Shown here: piece by piece, positions 22,602 to 35,821 of the stretch | Numbering within the stretch: the stretch's first letter is position 1 | Layout of the letters: the number at the start of each line of letters is the position of its first letter | NCBI GenBank assembly: GCA_018389105.1 | Contig: JACATO010001120.1 | Coordinates: 1 to 64,000 of the forward strand | Source of the DNA: Nautilus pompilius | Lineage: Eukaryota > Mollusca > Cephalopoda > Nautilida > Nautilidae | Direction: 5' to 3' | DNA length: 64,000 nt | Translations under genes and position numbers: made by a program | The notes under the pieces: model-generated | What the model was told of the DNA's origin: nothing | What the model saw: the letters and a program-made list of their open reading frames with translations, nothing else | Database searches by the model: none

Positions 22602-25600
22602 TTTTTTTTTTTTTTTTACAAAAACGGTTATTTCTAAAAAAAATTTTGTTGGATTTAATATTTACTAAATTTGTAATTTATCTCAATATCTCAAACATTA
22701 AAAGGCACAAAGTTAAAGTAGCATTACGGTGATTTTATGTTAATTGTACATGCAAGAACAAAATTTCACGAAACTATGCGTAACACGATGCAGAAAAAGA
22801 TGGAGCTGGTGATAGAAGAGAGAGAAGTAAATAACGCAGACGACATGCTGCTTCAGAGTATTGCGTGGATTTACAGAGAGCTTCATCTGCGCCTTTTAAT
22901 AAGGAAATATTAAAGTCAGTTGCTCTCCATCATCTGAGCATTCTTTAAATTAAAGATGCACCATTTGATCGGCGCTCGGCCATTTTAACTTCGGTAAATT
23001 TTTGGGGTCATTTTGCCTTTAAAACATTAATTGGAACTTTAACAAAACAAAAAAAAAAAAGATGATTTTTGAAAAGTTGTAAAATCACGTAGTTTAAAGA
23101 AAGACTAACACAATGGAGAGAAGAGACGGGTCGTTTCCGGCCCGCAGCAAACAGAGAGTAAAGAAGACTGGCGGTAAAATGAAAGAACTAATTCCAAATG
23201 TAACCAGCCTGATTTCCAGCTAATTGTCATAAAAAGTCACTCTTCCGTCGAAAAGAAAATTAATAAAAAAAAAAAGTATGGGACGTATAGAAAAAGATTC
23301 TTTTGATTTAATTTTTAAAATCGACTTTAGTCGTAATTTTAATGTCGGAAAAGGGCGTGGTCACATCCATTCTAATACAGCTAATTCTGTAAGATTAAAG
23401 AAAGAGCAAAGGTAGTTCCATTCTTAAATCTCGAATGCCCTTCAATGCGTTTTATTGTGTCGCTCTAACCGCTCTCAATTCTGGGAATTATTTGTTGTTG
23501 TTGTTGTTGTTTTAATTCCTGAACACGGAAGTGTAAATGAAAATTTGTTCTCATTGTAATTAGATTTTATTATGGATGCATTTTTTTATTTTTTTTATTA
23601 TTATTTAAAAAAAAGGGGGGACCAGGGTAAGTTAAAAAAATTTTTAACGTTGTGATTCTAAATATTTACTTCGGTCAGTTTCTACTTTCAATTTATTAAT
23701 CCGTAACATTCGTAACGACGTCAGCACGGCGCCAGCAGCCAAGGTAGTAGTAATAATAACAATGATGGAAGTTTAAAAATCGTAGATTTGCTAAGATGGC
23801 GCCTAATTAGAATTCTGAGGGAAAAGAAAAAAGAAGAAAGAGCGTAATTAGCAGACAGCCAAGTTGCTAACGGGTTAGTAATGACGGTATGACGTTTGGT
23901 TAGCGGTCTCCAGAGAGAGGGAAAAAAACTGTTCATCTCTACGGAAAGAGAAGATGGGAAATGAATTCCACGCGAAGGCCGTGCGAAAAGTCGGAAGTTT
24001 TTGGTCGGCTTACTGAAGAATTTAGCAGTTGTATCGTGATGTTATTTATATATATATATATATTTCTCCTCTCTTATTTTACCCATCGGTGACACCTACT
24101 GGTAAAGGTCACTTCCCTTTCGAGATTCAGAAACAAAACTTTATCAATCAATTATTAAGGTTTTAAAATCTCCTCTTTTTATTTTTCCTGGTTTTTTTTT
24201 TTTTTTTGGAACAAACGGTAAACTCGCACGACTTTATCTAGTACGGTGTAGAAATCCTGGACTTCCGCCTGGCGCGACTCCTCACGGTGGATTCTGGCAT
24301 GCCATCATGCCCTCGATGTTCCTCTACGGAACCTAAAAATACATAAAATGACTGGCACACCCAGACTAGACTTGGATCACAGGTCTTGGCTTATTAGGGT
24401 GTCATGATTGTACAAATTTACTTTGCCTCCTGCCTCAGTACCTATAGCGTAATACACTATAGCTATAACTTTACCTGGTATTTCAGTTGACGCACTGGTT
24501 TTAATAGTTAACTATTTTGTAGCTGCAGCTTAAGCAGCAGAAAGAAATTTAACTTTCGTTGTGCGGAAGCCCGGAAACCACATTTAAAGGTAAAACGGAA
24601 ACAAGTGTTTGCCCAGTTATCTTAGAAGAGGTCGTATCCAGGATGGTTAGAGGAATCTATTTAAATTTTAAAAAAACACACCATCATACAGTTTGACCTG
24701 GTAATAATTTTACAAACAGTCTTATTTGCTTATAATCTTTTCTCTTGTTTTATTCAAAACAAGGCAATAACAAATATTCATTGCCTAAAGTAAATGTCTT
24801 ATATGTAGTGATTATATGAATTATTTCCTAGAATAATTTTAAACATACATGGCAGATAAATTATATGGGAGATAACTCTATGGAAATATTGCAGGTGATG
24901 TTCTTATTAAAATTTTAATCGAGTTTGTTTACTTATTAAATAAATGTTAATTCAGAAGATGTTGTTAATGTTAATATTTTGCTTCTGCATCCCGATATAA
25001 ATTCTGCATATTATTGTCAGGTGAATGGTTAGATTAATTTTGTTAGTCATGGCTTTTAATGCCAGAAAAATTATTGAGATTTTAAATTTAAAATTTAAAA
25101 ATAAGCTACCAACATTTTAATAATTTTATTTAAAAAACGATCAGCACTGTTTAGCTTTTCCAAAAGTTTTTTCTTTAAATATCTTTAAGTTTCATTTTCG
25201 ACAAATCGGTTGTCGTCTGATCTTCATCCATTTCGAAAATTAGGTTGTTTTCGTTTCTTTCTGTCTCTCACAGAACTAAATCTTTTCCAAAGTAAGGATG
25301 ACCCTTCCTGTAATATCCTGTCGCTCAGATATTTGTTGAGCACTAAGGGGAAATTTGATATGCGATTCTTCCCCCCTTTTTCTTCTTCTTCTTCTCCATC
25401 TTCTTTCCCTCTGTTTGGACATCGTCTGCGGAGCTCTCTCGCCCGTTTCGCGCCTGGTCGCTGCCGATGCCAAAGTCAATGCAGAGAGGCTGTCAAGGCA
25501 TATTCGCGAACCCGACGACAAATTGAAATAAATTATTCGCTACATATGTATCCACGTATCCTGTGTTGACAGACGTTGTTACATTATAGATAAAGTATGT

Positions 25601-28600
25601 ACTTAGCTCAAGCAAACATTTATACAAATGGCAGATTTGGCTTTGCAATAAGGAGCCCCCATCTACTTAAAGCGGGCTGACTCAGCGTTAATTTACTTCG
25701 AAATTCGGGTCGGCGCACGAACCGGCCTGCCGCGAAGTAATGGACTACACGATCACCCCTAAGCTGAACAGGAAACGAGGCCTTGCAGGAGCACTCTCAT
25801 CTGCTGCAAAAAAAAAAATTATAAATGGATTTTTATTTTTTAATTGTATTCATTTTGTCGTGCGTCAAAAAATTAATATGTTTTCCCTTTAGATAAAAGT
25901 TTAGGGCAGACCGCATTCTTATGTCACTATTAACTATTTTTTTTCTCTCCCCCTTCTTACAAACCGAGCTGTAATTTTTCTCTTCTGCTTCGAATTGCAT
26001 TAAGTGAAAGCAGGAGAAATCATTTGATTTTTTGACTTTCACAAACGCTTAAGCCACTCAGTTTGTTCGCCGATTTATCCAAAATGTCTGAATTAAACTG
26101 GAGATTTCTCTTTTTCTTGACAACTGATGAAGACCAGATGACAATTGCAAAAACTATTAAATTATAAATACATTTGCCATTTCTCCACAGTTTACTTTGG
26201 AAGATGAACAGTATTTAATTAGGAGAACATTTTAAAAAAAATTATATATATATATTAATAAGAATATATCACGTTTATTTCAAAAATGTTCAATTAAGGT
26301 CCCCATATGTAACTTTAAGTAAGCGTATTATTGGATTTGTCATCCCCCTTATCCCAGTTGCTTTAGGATGTAACATTTTTTTTTTAAATCTGTGATCAAG
26401 CTTCTTTAAGAATCTTATCTTCGATGCATTAAAAAGATCAATCATTCATACAGAAATAACTTTATTTTTCGAAACAGTAGCACTCTACTTTTTTCTACGC
26501 CTTAACTGTTGCTTTTAATCCTACAAATAAGATACTTATTACAAAGTTTATCTATTTACTGTCTTTTTCATGGGCGCGTGTTGCTTTAAGACAATGAATT
26601 ATTCAATTCGTGATGGTGTACAACGGCTGCTTTACTATCTCATGCTGTCGCGGGCTTATGTCTCTAAAGAGAATACCACAGATTTAGGGCACATGGCATG
26701 TAAATGTTTGTAATTAATCATATCTATTCTACTAAATCTGCCATCCCTTTTGATGCATTCTTGGAAAACGTTAATTCTGTTCGTTTAGTGTAATCATTAT
26801 CGAGAGCCTATCGATAAATAATTCATGGTGCTGAAGAATTTTTTTTAAGTATTCGTAGGGCATATTAAAAAGTTACTAAACAGACTATCAGGCAAAAAAA
26901 TTACTGATATATATATAAAGTAATATCTTTTAAATTAATTCAAAGACTAAATAATAGAAGAAATCGAGAATGGATTTTCAGCGAATCTAGTGATGCCGGG
27001 ATTAACGGAGAGTTTGACAAATGCGAAAGCCAGAGTTAATCCGTTTTGATCCTTCCAGCCATTTTGTGTAACAAAAGCAATATTACTGATGACACCGCGT
27101 TTTGAATAGTTTATAGAGACGATAACTTTATGATGGAAAATACTCAACAGTTCCAACTATCTTCCCAGCTGGCCCGAGAGAGTTAATTAGTGACATCGAA
27201 CGCGGTTTAACAATGCCATTAAATTCGGTTCTATGTGTTAATTAAAGAAAGAAATCAAAGTTAAGTGAACAGTTGTCAATATTTCAGATGCGAAGTAACA
27301 ATTTCTCCTGGATTAGTCTGTCTGCTCAGGCTGTAGCTATACGCTGTGTAGGTGATTGCATTCCTCTGCCTGAAGACTTTTTGTGAGAGTCGGAATTACT
27401 TAGCATAAATTTGTGTCTGTTGTTATATAATCTGCCCATTTATCTAACAGTGCATTTACTAATAAAAAAAGTGTTTTATTTCTTTTTTTTTAAATACACT
27501 TAATTTATTGAGGCTATAAGAATAAAATCTGCTTTAAAAAGTTTGCAATTAAAAGCGTTTTAAAGGGTGATATTTCCAACTTATCCCATTGATTACCGAG
27601 TCCAAGTTTTGGAAATCTCTCTTCGCTGCCATTACTTTTGGAGCGCTCGCACTCGACAACCCACGACCAGTGATGAGCGATAGATGGAAGACAGGCTGTC
27701 AACAACCCTGTGCTTCATAAAGTTTTGTCTCAGGACTAAACCGTGATGGTAGCAATGGAAAGATGTACGAGACAGTTATGTTACTACTAAGGTAATAAAG
27801 AGAAAAGCCTGAGCTGAGCCTTCTCGCTTATGTAAATGAGGCACGCTATAAACTGTTCATGTCTACCAGGAAAGGTACCACCAACACCAAAAACCTTGAA
27901 GTTTTTTTGTTCCTCACGGAAATAAATTCAACAAAACTGTAAATCACTGCCTTTTAATTTTTAAGCCTAAAAGCTTATTTCTGAAGCAAGCATGCTTTCG
28001 AGCCTTCATCTATCGTTTATTGCATCTCTATATGCTTTCGTTCCAGCAATAAAAAAAAAGAAAGAGAAAGGGCAATAGAGACTCGCCTGTGGAGTTGTCT
28101 GGAGAGACGGTTCACTTGTGACGCCGTGATTTTGTCCACACACCAAATTGTGACAATTTCCGGAACGAAAGCTTCTCGGTGTCGCTCCGTTTGTCGGCCC
28201 ACAACGGAATTTTCCTGTTGACAGTTCACACGTCCGCCCGACGAGAAGGAGCATTTTCCCCCAACAAACCCCGCAGCTGGATCGCACGCGATTCCGTGAT
28301 CAGAACAAACATTTTTCAATTTAGGGAATAAATAAGAAAAGAAAAATGTTCCCGGAAAGAATCGTGTTTCAGCTGTGGTTATTACGTGGCTATTGTTGGT
28401 TCTCTCAGAGCGCCACGAACGCTGTAATTTTGGCTAAATTTTAAATTAACATTTACAAAAATATTTTTAAACAGTCAGTACAGTTAATACGGTCGATGCG
28501 GCCGTTTTATAGTACAGCAAGAAATATGGAGTCTATCCACTCGTTTCCCTATGCAAACCCATTTACTATAATCTATATTTAATTTCGTGATTATCTGCAG

Positions 28601-28876
28601 CAGTTATCGTTCCTTTCAAATACTTTGCAACATCAGCAGGCGTATTTGGATTTAGATTAGTTATGTGAGTTCAACCGTTAGCTGTTCTGTCCTCGCGCCG
28701 TTTTACAATAACAGCATACTGTTTTACAGACAGAGCTTTTAATGACATTTAGTGGAACACTGCCTAATGTCGTTCTTTTAAATAATCACAAAAGAAATGG
28801 TCATGAATAAATTTTTAGAATTCTGATGAAATACGTTAGTAGTTAACATCATTAAAAAAATTTCTCAGGAAGATGA
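22602..28876. other. Long AT-rich stretch, no gene seen
   Basis: Six kilobases without a convincing exon. Features are a TTG run near 23491-23510, TA runs near 24047-24062 and 26244-26254, a TTC tract near 25380-25395 and homopolymers. Two overlapping minus-strand frames near 28287-28006 are cysteine-containing but have no splice support. Confidence 0.5.
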
Positions 28877-29588
28877 AACCCGCCACTGTTTTAACAGTTT
28901 TCTTAGTAAAATAAAACCAATTATTCTTTTAACAGTTTTCCTAATAATATAAAACACGTCATTGTTTTAACAGTTTTCCAAGTAAGATAAAACACGTCAT
29001 TGTTTTAACAGTTTTACTAGTAAGATAAAAAACGTCATTGTTTTAACAGTTTTCCTAGTAAGATAAAAAACGTCATTGTTTTAGCAGTTTTCCAAGTAAG
29101 ATAAAACACGTCATTGTTTTAACAGTTTTCCAAGTAAGATAAAACACGTCATTGTTTTAACAGTTTTACTAGTAAGATAAAAAACGTCATTGTTTTAACA
29201 GTTTTCCTAGTAAGATAAAAAACGTCATTGTTTTAACAGTTTTCCAAGTAAGATAAAACACGTCATTGTTTTAACAGTTTTACTAGTAAGATAAAAAAAA
29301 ACGTCATTGTTTTAACAGTTTTCCTAGTAAGATAAAACCCGCCACTGTTTTAACAGTTTTCCTAGTAAGATAAAACCCGTTATTCTTTTAACAGTTTTCC
29401 TGGTAATATAAAACACGTCATTGTTTTAGCAGTTTTCCCAGTAAGATAAAAAACGTCATTATTTTAACATTTTTCAAAGTAGGACAATATACGTAATTGT
29501 TTAACAGTTTTTCAAGTAAGATTAAACACGACATTGTTTTAACAGTTTTTTTTCAAGATAAAAGCCATTATTGTTTAACATTTTCCAC
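28877..29588. repeat. 38-bp tandem repeat array, about 19 copies
   Basis: Head-to-tail copies of a 38-bp unit built around CGTCATTGTTTTAACAGTTTT and AAGTAAGATAAAA, with no spacers. Each unit contains TAAAAC and GTTTTA as an 8-base-loop inverted repeat. End copies are more diverged than central ones, as expected from unequal crossing-over. Central copies fall into variants (ending CCAAG, ACTAG or CCTAG) that recur in order, and copies 1-3 resemble copies 13-15, pointing to a duplication of about 12 units. Nothing suggests coding. Confidence 0.95.
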
Positions 29589-31131
29589 TTCATACTGATG
29601 TTCCTGATATTCCAATAGCACCTCATTACAGAGAATCGCATCGACAATTACCTCGAATATACGGCACTTTCTTAACGACGCCTTTTAAATCATTATTTCC
29701 TACACATGTAATTTCCCATCTGCCTATACCTTTCTAAAGCGAGCTGGAGTTCATCAAGGTCTGTCTCATTGCATCATATTTAAGGTATTCTTTTTGTTTG
29801 TTTCATTACGATGGCCGAAGTGGAATAGCCCTCAGCATCAGGAAAGATTGGTTATTCCACCATGATATCTGCCAGACTATTTAGAATTTTTCTTTGTTTG
29901 CCTTCGTGATATAGGATATCGTGGAAAATCTGAAGCATAAACATCTATCGGAAAATAGCAAACAGGGCTGTTACGCGAAGATGGGGAGTGACTTTAACGT
30001 ACGCTGCTGCCTGACAAATGCAAGGTTCATTAAATCCCCGCATTGAAAGCTGACTGTACTAATATCTGAATCAAGTAGACACCCACAACTTGGATTGTTG
30101 TGGACGCGCTGTTTGTCTCGCTAAAAATCATGGCGAGATTTATTCGGTAAAAGACCGGAGGGCTATAGACCAGTCAGTCTTAGACCAGTTTCGCTGTGCT
30201 TAGTGCCAGGTTCACCCTTAATTACGACTACGAGGGCAGTAGATACGTGTAGAACGGAGGTAGCTTTAGTTCTATGGTATCTAGCTGTCTTCATGACGAA
30301 GCCAAGAGGCTAGGAAATAGAAAACGGAAGTGAATAAACCCACGGAATATTTTCGAAAGTAATGAAATAAGATTTTACAGCGTAAAGTAAAAAGAAAATG
30401 AAATAGTAAGCAAAAAAAAAAAAAAAGTTAAAATTTTTTTTTTAAAATAACGAAAGAAAATAAAAATGTGAGGAATTAAAGAAACAGATATAATATAGGA
30501 AATTTCAGCTCTTATATTATTAGATCCCATTAATTGTCAGATTTTTTTTAAAAAATGACAACGACAGCAGCAGAGGGCGCTGTTAAACAGCAGCCACGAA
30601 ATCTGAATTTTATCTGTAATACTAAGAAAAATAAGACTCAAGGTTGGTTACTGTTTATCTTCTGCTACTTTTCTTCCAGTTTAAAATTTATGTAACTTTG
30701 TCTTATTGCCATCCAGTGAACTAGCAACTTTCATATGGCCAGAGACATGGAGTTACCTTTGTGTTAGTAATGGGCTAACGGTTCGCTTCTTACATTAACC
30801 TGACTCCACCATTAAGCCGATATATACGAAAATGCATTTACTTAAGTCAGTCGTTACCTGAAATAGAAACGTCGCACAGTTAGAAAGGGAAATAATCGTG
30901 TAAAGTAACGTCATATTATAGCGGGATCCGCCAGTTGTCGCTGCGTTGGGCGGGATCCAGTTCGAATGGCAGCCTGGTTCTATTGATGGACTTTTCACAA
31001 TGTTAATATTTCATGGAGAACAGGCAGAAGTCGGCGCTGTTGGGGAAAATCGTTTCCGTTTTCAGTTCGTTGCAATTGCGGCTGGCAAGTAAATCGTTTG
31101 CGAAAGATCGGCCAAAGCAGTTTATACTCAC
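29589..31131. other. No firm gene; possible small exon and CTCF-like site
   Basis: On the minus strand TTTCTATTTCAG at about 30870-30859 is a fine acceptor, followed by a short open stretch; it could be the second exon of the transcript whose first exon is at 31208-31132. A CTCF-like site is at 30567-30582. The rest is AT-rich with a poly(A)/poly(T) block near 30410-30445. Confidence 0.4.
30567..30582 (+). promoter_or_regulatory. CTCF-like site
   Basis: GCAGCAGAGGGCGCTG matches the conserved bilaterian CTCF core (CCASYAGRGGGCGC) at all but the first position. Weaker relatives on the minus strand are near 34276-34258, 52873-52856 and 53285-53268. Motif match only. Confidence 0.35.
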
Positions 31132-31208
31132 CTGGCCAGTCATCGGGAGGAAATCGGTTGGTGGTGATTTGGTCGGGTCTTGGAACACGCAGAGCTCCAG
31201 AGAGGAAT
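31132..31208 (-). other. Candidate 77-base first exon
   Basis: Starts at the predicted initiator A and ends at 31132 before the near-perfect donor CCAG-GTGAGTA. It carries one ATG twelve bases before the donor (Met-Thr-Gly-Gln, phase 0). Joined to the luqin ATG exon at 4729 the frame would stay open into the luqin signal peptide, so it is compatible with being the luqin 5' exon across a 26-kb intron, but an acceptor at 30858 is nearer. The parent gene is undetermined. Confidence 0.35.
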
Positions 31209-31240
31209 GGGACCGAGCTGATGCGGCGCCCAGATTTATA
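31208..31240 (-). promoter_or_regulatory. TATA box plus initiator core promoter
   Basis: Minus strand: TATAAAT at 31240-31234, then CCATTCC, a full match to the YYANWYY initiator, with its A at 31208, 32 bases from the first T of the TATA box. That is the expected TATA-to-start distance. It is followed by a short exon with a strong donor, so the three signals support each other. Confidence 0.5.
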
Positions 31241-32419
31241 CCTTTACTCCGCTAATCAGTCGTCGTCGTCGTACCAGGCGATCTTCAAGAACGGTATAAA
31301 CTTTGTTGTTGTTGTTTTAGTTCCCAGGACGGATTCCATTTACGCCAAAGGCTTTATTTGCTAAAGCAAGAGTTTTGATAGCCAGTAATCTAGATACCCG
31401 AAAGCAGCACGTTTCCGCAGGTCCTCCAGCCGGCTGTCACCGGCCAATCAACCCTGAATAAGCGGTCGGAAGAAATCAAAACAAAGGATTTTCACTTCTG
31501 GCGACTCGTCGTCCGACGTCGGAACGGGTCTCGCGTTGTGGCGCGCGAACGGAAACCTTCCTCTATTAGGCTGAAGAACCGGAAACACGAGATTAAGCGA
31601 ATCGCGGAGGTATGGGGAGAGGGCGTGGATCGGTGTGTGTGTGTGACCTCTCCAGTTCTTCCTCGTCCATCGCCATTAACCGCGCATTTGCTATTCGTTT
31701 CGAATCGGCGAGGCGATGGAAACTCTTATCTCGACCGCTTACTTCCTACGCAAGTAGCGGACTTATGAATATTCAGTTAAAACAAGTAAACATCCTCTAA
31801 AGAAAGACCCTGCTTTTTTTGCAGGGGTGTGTGTGGGGGAGGGAGAGTTACGCCAATTGCGATCACAGGAAGTTAAATAATTCGAGTGAACGTCGTCGTC
31901 CCTTGCGTACTTAACGGTGGAGTTCTTCATTTTTTCGGAAAATTAAACTTAAAATGTGAAAAAAATTTTTAAAAACCCATCTGAACTCGCACGCCGAGTA
32001 ATTTGTTTCCGTACAGCAGGTGATGTTTCTACAATAACTTGAACTTTACGGTATTTGAACCGTGACGGGTACGCATTTAGAAGGGGAAGAAACCCACGCA
32101 CAACGAGAGCAATAGCTGTGGGCGTGAACCTTTAGGAAATCTTACGTGATGCTTGTGATCGGAAACACCCCCCTTTTTTAAAAATATATATATATTGGAA
32201 ATTCCAATAAACCACAAAAGGACAATCATAACCTAGGCTTCAGAATGATCCATTTTTTTTCCATCTATGAAGACGTCCGTGACTTTCTGAAGAGCGCAGC
32301 CAGCTAATTACATTTCAGAAGGTTCCTGTCAGAAGGACGGTACTTTATTTTTCCTATTTCTTAAAAAAAAAATAAACAAATTTCTTTGCGACAGTTTTAA
32401 ACTCGTATCCGTAAACCGC
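31241..32419. other. No gene seen; CpG-rich patch
   Basis: A CpG-rich patch at about 31480-31740 has overlapping plus frames without domain signatures. GT run near 31636-31645, TA run near 32184-32194. Confidence 0.45.
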
Positions 32420-32695
32420 TTTACGAGAGCGGCCCGGCGGTGGACTACCGGACAGCCATGTGGGGACGACGACGACGAGGAGTCTGCGTTCGAATCCAAG
32501 GCTCGGTTTGGCCTAACTTCCAAGCTGTTTTTTTCCCTCGCTCTTCTTCATCAGCCAGTACTGTCGGCGGTTTCCTCCCACGTCCAAAGATGAAGAGTTG
32601 TCTCGGAGTTTTCTCGGCACGTGTGGTGAGAGCTCTTTTGATCGGCACGCAGCTCGGCCACGGGGAAGGAGCCTCTCAGGTAACGCGCTTAGATG
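32420..32695 (+). repeat. tRNA-derived SINE
   Basis: A-box-like GGCGGTGGACTACCGG (about 32435-32450) and a perfect B box GTTCGAATCC (32488-32497) form the tRNA-related head. Further on, CGGTTTCCTCCCACGTCC at about 32568-32585 resembles a conserved central motif seen in several animal SINE families (from memory, not verified). No flanking duplication was established. Confidence 0.55.
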
Positions 32696-33754
32696 GAGAC
32701 TACGATACCCCAGAACTCACCGCCACCACACACACCACACCCCCCCCAAATTCACTGCTGTAAAACAGGTCCTTAGACCCCCCGAAAGTCAGAGCAGAGG
32801 TTCGGCAAACTTGAATATTTCATAACAGTTTTCCTATAAATGCAATTATGTCTAAAACAAATTAACCATTTGGAATAATAAATGACTGACGGTATTGGCA
32901 GCACCGTGGTTCTAGGTGATGTTTATTTACCGGGAATAAAGAGAATTGCCGGTTTTCCTGTATGTGCGACTACTGCCATTTTGCTAGTCAACAGAGAATA
33001 TCAAACAGAACGGCTTCCATTAAAAGACTTAACGTTTATTCCATTCCGGCTCAGGCAAGGGGCCCCCAGGAAGGCGAAATGGTCATTAATGGGATTCTTA
33101 AATTAATTAATACTGCTCCCATTAGCTCCGCTTACCGATGATTTATTCCATTCGTTAACAACTCTATTACTAAAGGAATATCTTCCGACATCTCACTGCG
33201 CCAGAACTTCGCCCTGATTTATAATTATGCCCCATAATGTTAGTAACTGTGGACATTTTGTAGGATTATACGAAAACCTGGCTTAAAACAAAACACCCTC
33301 CCCCCACCTACTAGATTCGAGTGAGTCAGTAATTGATGTATGGGTTCAGAAATAATCCGCTTTTACAGCATTCAACAGACCTCTATATTTCTTTCCTCTT
33401 TCTTTCCAACAGGCAAATAATTCTACATATTTTATCAAAAAGTTCAATTTCTGGAAGTCTCGTACGTACGAGATCTTATTGCATGTTTGCAGAGAATGGT
33501 TCGTCTTTGCCATAGGTAAAATGCCCGTTCTGTTCACTTTTCTTTTCTATAAAATAATATAGCGCAAAATTATTTCCGACCTATAGGGCGTGTACAGTTG
33601 GATAACGCCCCGCCCCTCCAGCCGCACCCACCCAGTTCATCAGTACAGCAACCTCCGTAGCAAATTCCCAGCATTATCCTCTGCGGAGCATCCCAAAGCC
33701 GATACAATAGAGCTTTCGTTGGCCCCCCAAAAAAAACAGACTACGCAGGAAAAA

Positions 33755-33835
33755 AGTACTCGTGGACTGGTAGGATGCCGTGATGCGAGAGGGCTCCAAA
33801 CCGGTTCAGATCCAATCGTCCGTCCAAATCATCTA
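33755..33835 (+). repeat. tRNA-like SINE head
   Basis: GGACTGGTAGGATGCC (33764-33779) and GGTTCAGATCC (33803-33813) fit A and B boxes. The 111-codon frame that spans it (33590-33925) is therefore probably not a gene. Confidence 0.4.
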
Positions 33836-34881
33836 TTCGTGGATGCGTTGAACAGCAAACAAAAATCAATCTGCAGAATGTTGCGCGCATTTACTGTCCT
33901 CTCAGTAAAACGAAAACGAAAATAAACCGCGGTATTGGAGTGGATTCGCGGTACTACTTGATGACACCGCCGTGCTTAACACATCGCATGTTTCACGACG
34001 TCTCTCCACGCCATAACTTTTTCTTCGCGAAGACTGAATTCTTTAAGTACTTTCCGGTTGGTATCTCTATTTCCTGGATTCAATTTAAATACCATAAATA
34101 TAAATTTCAGTGTGATGCCGCGATTAAAACTTGGAAAGAAATGAAGAGACTTTTCAGAAAGGATTTTCTAAAAGATTTATAAATCAAAACTCGCTGCTCT
34201 TTTAGAAATATAAGCGCTCTCAGTTTACTTTTTCTACACGGCGCGAGATATCCTCCTTCCGCCCTCTAGCGGGGTTGCAACAATAACCTAATTATTGTTG
34301 TATAGGTGGGTTAAACTTTGGGCTTGGAATACTATATTTCCCAGAAGAATCAATTGAATATTTTCCACTGCAACCAGAGATCCGATTATAGGTTGTATAT
34401 TTGGGTTGAATACAAATTCCGCCGGATTTGTCAGTGAGGGGTCTAGTCAAACGTCCGCCTTGAGGTAGGACCCTAGCAGCAGCACATGTCGGATGTTGGA
34501 GTCGGTTCGAGAGAGCGAGAGAAACACGATGCTGTACCGACCGTGGGCAGATAACCCAAGGAAAACTGGAGCGTGCCTCGTATTCATAGACAAATGGTTG
34601 TGCGCTGCCTCGTCGTTTACTCAGATATCCCTACCTCAGCAGTGGCTTAATTATTCAACTTGTATCAAACGTTAATGAAAGAGTTAACTGGAACTGTTAA
34701 TAGTTTTTCAGATGAATTCTTTACTCCTTTTTTTTAAAAAAAAAATTTCCACTAAGTTTTATATTACTGGAAATTCGGTGGACACGGTCACGGTCACGCG
34801 ACTGAAATCTACCTGAGTCCGAAAACTTACAGGTGTAATGTGAAAAAAGAAGTCTTTATTACCTAAAGGAACAAGAAAAAT
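33836..34881. other. No gene seen
   Basis: AT-rich. The plus frame at 33940-34182 has no recognisable domain. Confidence 0.5.
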
Positions 34882-34901
34882 GTAATAATGATAATAATAA
34901 T

Positions 34902-34933
<32 letters not shown>

Positions 34934-34938
34934 ATAAT

Positions 34939-35027
<89 letters not shown>

Positions 35028-35051
35028 TAATAATAATAATAATAATAATAA
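34882..35051. repeat. (TAA)n microsatellite
   Basis: About 170 bases of TAA units with occasional TA and CTAA slips. Confidence 0.95.
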
Positions 35052-35766
35052 AGGTATGGAATTGTATTATTAGTACAAAATTAATGCTGTTTAGAAATTG
35101 AAATGCGAATACTCTCGGGTTAATCCGTTAGCCTCACATTATTGAACGAGATTTATGCAGACTGGATGGTCACTTTATTTGCACTTACACCGAATAACAG
35201 CCACAAAACGACATGGCATAGAATCCAAAAGATACTGGAAGGAGTTCTGAGAGGTATGTTCTCATTCAGTCGTGAATATTGTAGCCACTGCATGCAGCGA
35301 AGTAGGAATCAAGTTTATCTCACGGATTCTTGAGATCCGGAGATCATGCCGACGACCATCGGAGACTCCTGAACTCTCCGTGATATTCTTCAATCTCTGA
35401 CGCGCATTAAGGGCTTGTTGGATAGATGAATTGTTGTCTGAAAAGTAGCCGTCTCCATCGGTATACACATGAAGCATCAGTGGATGCACTTGGTAAAAAA
35501 AAAATGCAAAGGTAAACTTTGGCATTGTCTTTCAAACTGACCAGGGCGGACGCGGGTACGCGACTCTACCACCAGTTTGGGTCACGCAAGAAAGGTTTCC
35601 AAATTTGTCTTCTTCCAAATATGCAAAAAGAAAGGGGGGAAGACGAAACGTGACTCATCAGGTCGGATCACTTCTGGTGTCAGATGGGCTTGTCCAAGTC
35701 GTACATAGTGCTGCATAGACCATCTGTCACATCATCTAGTCGGATCCAAGTCTGACAGAAAAGATA
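35052..35766. other. No gene seen
   Basis: Overlapping frames on both strands at 35142-35525 have no family match or splice support. Confidence 0.5.
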
Positions 35767-35781
35767 CAGAGAGAGAAGAGA

Positions 35782-35821
<40 letters not shown>

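Noticed and set aside
28006-28319. Cysteine-containing overlapping minus frames of 93 and 100 codons
   Set aside because: Cysteine spacing fits no domain I could name, the two frames conflict, and no good splice sites bound either.
28877-29588. Regular repeats resembling a CRISPR array
   Set aside because: Units abut directly with no unique spacers, the DNA is eukaryotic, and variants recur in blocks, so it is a minisatellite.
33590-33925. 111-codon plus-strand frame
   Set aside because: It runs across a tRNA-like SINE head and has no domain or splice support.
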